This document shows positions 58,545 through 64,000 of a stretch of 64,000 bases of DNA, piece by piece (the stretch's first letter is position 1; every line of letters begins with the position of its first letter). The notes under the pieces are model-generated. The model was given only the letters and a program-made list of their open reading frames with translations. It was not told the origin of the DNA and did no database searches. The DNA is from Buchnera aphidicola (Mindarus abietinus) (GTDB taxonomy: Bacteria; Pseudomonadota; Gammaproteobacteria; Enterobacterales; Enterobacteriaceae), in the NCBI RefSeq assembly GCF_964059085.1, contig NZ_OZ060398.1:237171-301170 (forward strand), read 5' to 3'. Made by a program: the position numbers and the translations under genes.

Positions 58545-60299
58545 ATGAGAACAAAATATTGCGGACAAGTTAAATTATCTGATGTTAATAATTATGTTCA
58601 ATTATGCGGATGGGTAAATAAAATAAGAGATTTAGGAAACATTATTTTTGTAGATATGAGAGATAAAGAAGGGATTGTTCAAGTAGTTTTTAATTCAAAA
58701 AATAAAAAAATATTTCAGGAATCTTGTTTATTAAAACAAGAAGCTTGTATTCAAATTCTTGGAATTGTTAAGGAAAGAGAAAAAAAAAATAAAAATTTAA
58801 TTTTACCTACTGGAGAAATAGAAGTATTAGTTGAAAAATTAAAAATTTTTAATAATTCAAAACCATTACCTTTAGATTTTAATTATGAAAATAACGAAGA
58901 AATAAGATTTAAATACCGTTATTTAGACTTAAGAAATTTAAAATTATTTAATAATTTAAAAATCAGAAATAATATTTCAATATTAATCAGAAATTTTATG
59001 AATAAAAATGGTTTTTTAGATATTGAAACTCCTATATTAACAAAATCAACTCCAGAAGGAGCTAAAGATTATTTAATACCAAGTAGAATTCATAAAGGAA
59101 AATTTTATGCTTTACCTCAATCTCCTCAATTATTTAAACAGTTATTAATGATTTCTGGTTTTGATAAATATTATCAAATTGTAAAATGCTTTAGAGATGA
59201 AGATTTAAGGTCTGATAGACAACCTGAATTTACTCAAATTGACATTGAAATGTCATTCATTAAAGAAAAAAAAATTCGTCAATTTATAGAAAAAATGATT
59301 AGATACGTATGGAAAAATATTGTTAATTTAGACATTGGAAAGTTTCCTGTTCTCACATATTTTCAAGCCATTAATGATTACGGATCAGATAAACCTGACC
59401 TAAGAAACCCTATTAAAATAATTGAACTTTCTCATATATTTAAAAAAAATCTTTCTTTTTTTAACTTAAAAAAAAATGATGATCAAAACTATCGTATCGC
59501 GGGTTTACATATTTCTTATAACCTTAAAATAAGCAGAAAAAAAATAGAAGAATATAAAATATATATTGCAAAATATAATATTAAAAAGCTTTATTTAATT
59601 AAAGTAACTGATGTTTTAAACAAAACTCATGGATTTAAAGGTTCTATAAATTCTATATTATCAATAGATGTAATTAAGAAATTATTAAATGAAATAAATC
59701 TTAAAAATAATGATTTAATATTAATTGTAGCCGATAATAGAAATATTGTTAATCATGCATTAGGAAAATTAAGAGAAAAAATAGGAAAAAATTTTGATAT
59801 TTTCAAAAAAAATCAATGGAAACCCGTATGGATTATAGATTTTCCTATGTTTAAAAAAGATGAAGCAGGAAATTTTAACTCCGTTCATCATCCTTTTACT
59901 GCTCCTAAAAAGGATAACATAACGGAATTAAAAAAAGATCCTGAAAAAACGTTATCTAATTCTTATGATCTCGTGATTAATGGATGCGAAGTAGGCGGGG
60001 GATCTATGAGAATTAATACTAAAGAAATGCAAAAAACTATATTTAGTATATTAAAAATTTCTAAAGAATTACAAGAAAAAAGTTTTGGATTTTTTCTAAA
60101 GGCATTAAATTATGGAACTCCGCCACATGGAGGAATAGCAATAGGGCTAGATAGAATAACGATGCTTTTAACAAATAGTAAAAGTATTAAAGACGTCATA
60201 GCCTTTCCAAAAAGTACAAGTGCTACTTGTTTAATGACTAAATCCCCAAATACTATAAAAAACATAGAATTAATAGAACTAGGAATAAAAAAGATTTAA
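58545..60299 (+). CDS. aspS: Aspartyl-tRNA synthetase
   Basis: AspS charges tRNA-Asp; class II with 584 residues (590 in E. coli). The N-terminal OB anticodon domain starts MRTKYCGQVKLSDVNNYVQL. Motif 2 is FRDEDLRSDRQPEFTQIDIE, and motif 3 is GGIAIGLDRITMLLT. The bacterial GAD insertion (about 285-420) is present but diverged. TAGGA precedes the ATG by about 7 bases. Confidence 0.97.
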   Translation: MRTKYCGQVKLSDVNNYVQLCGWVNKIRDLGNIIFVDMRDKEGIVQVVFNSKNKKIFQESCLLKQEACIQILGIVKEREKKNKNLILPTGEIEVLVEKLKIFNNSKPLPLDFNYENNEEIRFKYRYLDLRNLKLFNNLKIRNNISILIRNFMNKNGFLDIETPILTKSTPEGAKDYLIPSRIHKGKFYALPQSPQLFKQLLMISGFDKYYQIVKCFRDEDLRSDRQPEFTQIDIEMSFIKEKKIRQFIEKMIRYVWKNIVNLDIGKFPVLTYFQAINDYGSDKPDLRNPIKIIELSHIFKKNLSFFNLKKNDDQNYRIAGLHISYNLKISRKKIEEYKIYIAKYNIKKLYLIKVTDVLNKTHGFKGSINSILSIDVIKKLLNEINLKNNDLILIVADNRNIVNHALGKLREKIGKNFDIFKKNQWKPVWIIDFPMFKKDEAGNFNSVHHPFTAPKKDNITELKKDPEKTLSNSYDLVINGCEVGGGSMRINTKEMQKTIFSILKISKELQEKSFGFFLKALNYGTPPHGGIAIGLDRITMLLTNSKSIKDVIAFPKSTSATCLMTKSPNTIKNIELIELGIKKI

Positions 60300-60395
60300 A
60301 ATTTTTTTGTAAGAAAATAAATTTAATTAAAAGTTAGATTTAAATATATATAAAAAAAATATTTGAGGTTAAAAATTTAAAAAATTTAATTTATT

Positions 60396-60412
60396 AAAAA
60401 AAAAAAAAAAAA
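60396..60412 (+). repeat. 17-base poly(A) tract
   Basis: An uninterrupted run of 17 A lies in the 276-base spacer between convergent aspS and pykA. It is the longest homopolymer in the window. The flanks are also A/T only. Homopolymers of this size are length-unstable. Confidence 0.9.
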
Positions 60413-60575
60413 TTCAAAGAAAATTATTCATATTAAAAAAAATAAATTAATAATTTTTATTATTAATTTTTTTTAAAAAAAAATTTTATTTAATAAAAAT
60501 AACTTAAAAAAATAAAAATTGTGAAATCTTAATTTATTAAAAAAAAAAATTAATCATATTTATTAATAAATTCAA

Positions 60576-62018
60576 TTATTTTACTTTAAGAATTCTACTC
60601 ATATTTGTTTTACCTGGTTCATGAAGTATATCTCCTTGTGTAACTATAACAAGGTTATTTTTTCCTAAAAATCCTTTTTTACGTAATAAAGAAATAGCTT
60701 GATTAGATACATCTAATCCTGTTTCAACACTATTAAAATAGATTGGAATTACTCCTCTATATAAAGAAACTATTTTTAGTGTTTTTATATTTCTAGAAAG
60801 AGCAAATATAGGTAATCCAGAAGTAATTCTAGATGTCATTAAAGCCGTTCTTCCTGATTCTGTTATCGTAACTATAGCGGACACTCCTATTAAGTGATTT
60901 GCTGTATACATAGCTGACATCGCTACTGCTTCTTCTATATTATTAAATTTTATATTGAGTCGATGTCTAGAAACATTAATACTAGGTATTTTTTCAGCTC
61001 CTTTACAAACTTTTGACATTTTTAGAACTGTTTCTACAGGATATTTACCAGAAGCTGTTTCTGCTGATAACATTACAGCATCACTTCCATCTAGAACTGC
61101 ATTAGCGACATCCATAACTTCCGCACGGGTAGGCGTAGGATTATCAATCATTGATTCCATCATCTGGGTAGCTGTAATAACAATTTTATTTAATTGACGA
61201 GCTCGTCGAATTAATGTTTTTTGTACTCCTACTAATTCAGGATCTCCTATCTCTACACCTAAATCTCCTCGTGCAACCATAATGACATCTGAAAATGTTA
61301 TTATTTCGTCCATAATTTTTATATCAGAAACTACTTCTGCTCTTTCAATTTTTGCTATTATTTTAGCATTACTTCCTGCTTGAACAGCTAATTTTTTAGC
61401 TAAAATTAAATCTTTTGCAGATCTTGGAAAAGAAATTGCTAAATAGTTTACACCTATTTTAGCGGCTATTTTAATATCGTATTTGTCTTTTTCTGTTAGT
61501 GCTTTTGCGGATAATCCACCTCCTAATTTATTAATTCCCTTATTATTAGAAAGATATCCTCCTATTTTCACTTTAGTAAAAATTTTTCTCTGAACTATTT
61601 TTAAAACTTTTAATTGAATCTTACCATCATCTAGCAATAAAACATCTCCTGGAAATAAATCTAAAGGTAAATCATAATAATCTATCCCTACTTGTTTAAC
61701 ATCCCCCTGATTTTTTTCTAAGTTAGCATCTAATATAAAAGAATTATTAATAGATAAAAATACTTTATTTTTTTTAAATTTTGAAATCCTAATTTTAGGT
61801 CCTTGTAAATCTCCTAATAAAGGAATATATAAACCAAGTTTTTTAATTATCAGATTCGCTTTTTTAGCTCGTAACAAATGATCTTGAGTGCTTCCATGAG
61901 AAAAATTTAACCTTAATACATTAGCTCCTGCTAATATTACTTTTTCTAATACTTTATCATTATCTGTTGAAGGACCTAACGTAACTACTATTTTCGTTCT
62001 TCTCATTCTTTTTAACAT
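60576..62018 (-). CDS. pykA: Pyruvate kinase (PykA type)
   Basis: PykA makes pyruvate and ATP from phosphoenolpyruvate. The ATG at 62018 gives 480 residues, exactly E. coli PykA length, starting [23 protein letters not shown] at 62030 would add four residues. Substrate and metal motifs [27 protein letters not shown] and [10 protein letters not shown] are intact, as is the C-terminal [18 protein letters not shown] precedes the ATG. Divergent from zwf, as in E. coli. Confidence 0.97.
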   Translation of the reverse strand: MLKRMRRTKIVVTLGPSTDNDKVLEKVILAGANVLRLNFSHGSTQDHLLRAKKANLIIKKLGLYIPLLGDLQGPKIRISKFKKNKVFLSINNSFILDANLEKNQGDVKQVGIDYYDLPLDLFPGDVLLLDDGKIQLKVLKIVQRKIFTKVKIGGYLSNNKGINKLGGGLSAKALTEKDKYDIKIAAKIGVNYLAISFPRSAKDLILAKKLAVQAGSNAKIIAKIERAEVVSDIKIMDEIITFSDVIMVARGDLGVEIGDPELVGVQKTLIRRARQLNKIVITATQMMESMIDNPTPTRAEVMDVANAVLDGSDAVMLSAETASGKYPVETVLKMSKVCKGAEKIPSINVSRHRLNIKFNNIEEAVAMSAMYTANHLIGVSAIVTITESGRTALMTSRITSGLPIFALSRNIKTLKIVSLYRGVIPIYFNSVETGLDVSNQAISLLRKKGFLGKNNLVIVTQGDILHEPGKTNMSRILKVK

Positions 62019-62357
62019 TATTTTTTCCAATTCTATTATTGTTTTAACTTTAAATTAATATATAACTATTTATAGTTAAATAAAAACTTATAAAAAATAG
62101 ATATATTTTTAAAAGATAAATTACAGTGTATAGTATACATTAAACAACTTAATATCTATATCTTTTATATTTACATATGTTTTTTAAAAATAAATTTTGA
62201 ATACATGCTTTTTACAGTTTTTTTTAACTAAACTAAAATTTTTTTAAAAATAATTAATTTTATTAAAAAATATTTGTTCATTTAAAAAATTCAAGATAAT
62301 ATTTTAAATATTTTTAAAATTAAAAAAATCAATTTTTTTTTAATATAAGGTTAAAAC
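62019..62357. other. 339-base spacer between divergent pykA and zwf
   Basis: No gene. Short dyads are present (AACTATTTATAGTT near 62067, TGTATAGTATACA near 62128), plus the promoter-like pair before zwf listed separately. In E. coli the same spacer also holds hexR, which is absent here. Confidence 0.5.
62274..62302 (+). promoter_or_regulatory. Possible zwf promoter
   Basis: TTGTTC (62274-62279) and TAATAT (62297-62302) are separated by 17 bases and end 55 bases before the zwf ATG. Each matches the sigma-70 consensus only in part, and chance matches are frequent at this base composition. Confidence 0.25.
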
Positions 62358-63827
62358 ATGTTCATAAATAACACAACTCAATCATATGATTTAGTAATTT
62401 TTGGAGCAAAAGGAGATCTAACTAAAAGAAAATTATTACCAGCTTTATACAAACTAGAAAAAAATAAAAAAATTTTTAAAAATACTAGAATTATAGGTAT
62501 AGGTAGAGCGAATTGGAATAATTCAGAATATTGTAAAATTGTTAAAAAAAATTTAATAAATTTTTTAAATATTCCTTTAGAACAAAAAATTTGGAAATTA
62601 TTTAAATCTAAATTATTTTTTTATAATTTAGATATAAATAATATTTCTTGTTTTAAAAAATTAGAAAAAATTTTAAATACTAATAACAATATTACTATTT
62701 ACTATTTTGCAATGCCGCCTAATACTTTTGAAATAATTTGTCAAGGATTAGGAAAATCTTACTTAAATAATAAAAATACTAGGATAGTCATAGAAAAGCC
62801 TATAGGAAACTGTTTTAAAAGTGCTCAGATTATTAATAAAAAAATTAGTAAATACTTTAAGGAATCACAAATATTTAGAATCGATCATTATTTAGGAAAA
62901 GAGACAACATTAAATTTATTATCTTTACGATTTGCTAATAATATATTTTTTAATAATTGGAATAACAAAATCATTGATCATATCCAAATAACTGTTTCAG
63001 AAAAAGTTGGAATTGAAGGAAGATGGAAGTATTTTGAAAAAACCGGTCAAATGAAAGATATGGTTCAAAATCATTTATTACAATTACTAACAATAATTGC
63101 TATGTCTCCACCTAATGATTTAACAGAAAATAGTATAAGAGATGAAAAAGTCAAAGTTTTAAATTCTTTACGTTTAATAAATAATGATAATGTTAATATT
63201 AATACAGTACGAGGACAATATTCTTCTGGTATTATCGACGGGAAGAAAGTTGTATCTTATTTAAATGAAGATGGAATTAAAGAAAATAGTAAAACAGAAA
63301 CTTTTGTTTCAATTCGAGTAAATATTGATAATAATAGATGGAAAGGTGTACCTTTTTATTTACGAACTGGTAAAAGATTACCTAAAAAATGTTCAAAAAT
63401 AGTAATTTTTTTTAAAAAAATTCCTATAAATCTATTTAATAATGCTTTTATAGATATTCCACAAAATAAATTAACTATCCGTTTAGAACCTCATGAAGGA
63501 ATAGATTTACAAATAGTTAATAAAGTTCCAGATTTACAATCTGAATATTTATTGGAAAAAGTTAAACTAAATTTTGATTATATTAATACTTTTCCAAAAA
63601 ATTCTTTATCAGATGCTTATGAAAGATTATTATTAGAAAGTATATTGGGAAATCAATCGTTATTTGTTCGACATGATGAAGTAGAAGCATCTTGGAAATG
63701 GATTGATTCAATAACAAACGCTTGGGAATCTACAAATCTAATTCCTATTTTATACAAATCAGGAACATGGGGACCAAAAGAAATTTCAGATCAAATAATT
63801 AATCAAGATAAAAGATATTGGAGCTAA
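62358..63827 (+). CDS. zwf: Glucose-6-phosphate 1-dehydrogenase
   Basis: Zwf starts the oxidative pentose phosphate pathway and supplies NADPH; its product goes to Pgl, also in this window. It has 489 residues (491 in E. coli). The NADP-binding start LVIFGAKGDLTKRKLLPALY, the substrate motif FRIDHYLGKE and FYLRTGKRLPKK are intact. The C-terminus matches E. coli (ISDQIINQDKRYW). AAGG stands about 8 bases before the ATG. Confidence 0.98.
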   Translation: MFINNTTQSYDLVIFGAKGDLTKRKLLPALYKLEKNKKIFKNTRIIGIGRANWNNSEYCKIVKKNLINFLNIPLEQKIWKLFKSKLFFYNLDINNISCFKKLEKILNTNNNITIYYFAMPPNTFEIICQGLGKSYLNNKNTRIVIEKPIGNCFKSAQIINKKISKYFKESQIFRIDHYLGKETTLNLLSLRFANNIFFNNWNNKIIDHIQITVSEKVGIEGRWKYFEKTGQMKDMVQNHLLQLLTIIAMSPPNDLTENSIRDEKVKVLNSLRLINNDNVNINTVRGQYSSGIIDGKKVVSYLNEDGIKENSKTETFVSIRVNIDNNRWKGVPFYLRTGKRLPKKCSKIVIFFKKIPINLFNNAFIDIPQNKLTIRLEPHEGIDLQIVNKVPDLQSEYLLEKVKLNFDYINTFPKNSLSDAYERLLLESILGNQSLFVRHDEVEASWKWIDSITNAWESTNLIPILYKSGTWGPKEISDQIINQDKRYWS

Positions 63828-64000
63828 TCTTTTAAATTGATTCGTTAAATAAATAATTGAATTAATTTATTTTAAAAATTTAAAATTTATGAAGTTAAAT
63901 ATTTTTTTAAACTAAATACAATTAATTAACAAAAATTAAAAGAATATTAATTCTGTATAAATATTAAAAAATAATATAATTATTTTCTAAAACAAGGAAA
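63828..64000. other. 3' spacer, ending in a probable ribosome binding site
   Basis: No gene is present. The window ends in CAAGGAAA, a good ribosome binding site for a plus-strand gene whose start would lie just outside. In Buchnera htpX is recalled as the next gene, which cannot be checked here. Confidence 0.4.

Overview
The window is a very AT-rich (by eye roughly 20% G+C) stretch of a gamma-proteobacterial chromosome that has been strongly reduced. The proteins align residue for residue with E. coli housekeeping proteins, and blocks of E. coli gene order survive with intervening genes deleted. There are no mobile elements and almost no regulators. The gene set fits Buchnera aphidicola, the aphid endosymbiont: trpDCBA on the chromosome without trpE/trpG, bioA/B/D only, sucAB, a lone H-NS, and Ibp, Zwf and PykA. 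I cannot name the host strain. No rRNA, tRNA, CRISPR, phage or insertion sequence was seen.

Layout. 1-7 kb: the 3' part of grpE, carrying a 39-bp in-frame tandem repeat, then rnfH, smpB, tadA, acpS and the era-rnc-lepB-lepA block (translation and RNA maturation, signal peptidase). 7-17 kb: mnmA, purB, fabI, rnb, a MarC-family protein, lipB, lipA and ribA, separated by long AT-rich spacers. 17-24 kb: hns, the yciA-yciB-yciC envelope block and the trpDCBA operon, all on the minus strand. 24-37 kb: a DMT/EamA transporter, suhB, rlmN, hisS, glyA, the bioD-bioB/bioA biotin block, pgl and a heavily truncated mfd. 37-50 kb: gapA, ibp, queF, fldA, phrB, ybgI, sucA-sucB, gpmA, pfkA and tpiA. 50-64 kb: rpsA-cmk, aroA-serC-serS, trxB, infA, aspS, pykA and zwf.

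Function. Central carbon metabolism is well covered (pfkA, tpiA, gapA, gpmA, pykA, zwf, pgl, sucAB). Nutritional functions are the tryptophan branch (trpDCBA), shikimate/serine/glycine steps (aroA, serC, glyA), the last biotin steps (bioA, bioD, bioB), lipoate (lipB, lipA) and riboflavin (ribA). FldA is a plausible electron donor for the radical-SAM enzymes LipA, BioB and RlmN encoded nearby. Lipoate and the sucAB complex are linked through the lipoyl lysine of SucB.

What stands out is not a new system but erosion at defined functional sites of otherwise intact genes. SuhB has lost three of its four metal ligands. RNase III has Asp114 changed to Asn. Era has NQID instead of NKxD and a clipped C-terminus. 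Mfd lacks its N-terminal half. SucB has an unrecognisable E3-binding domain. H-NS has KGR instead of QGR in its DNA-reading loop. Several perfect hairpins, two of them notably GC-containing, sit at gene ends and look like terminators or RNA-stability elements.
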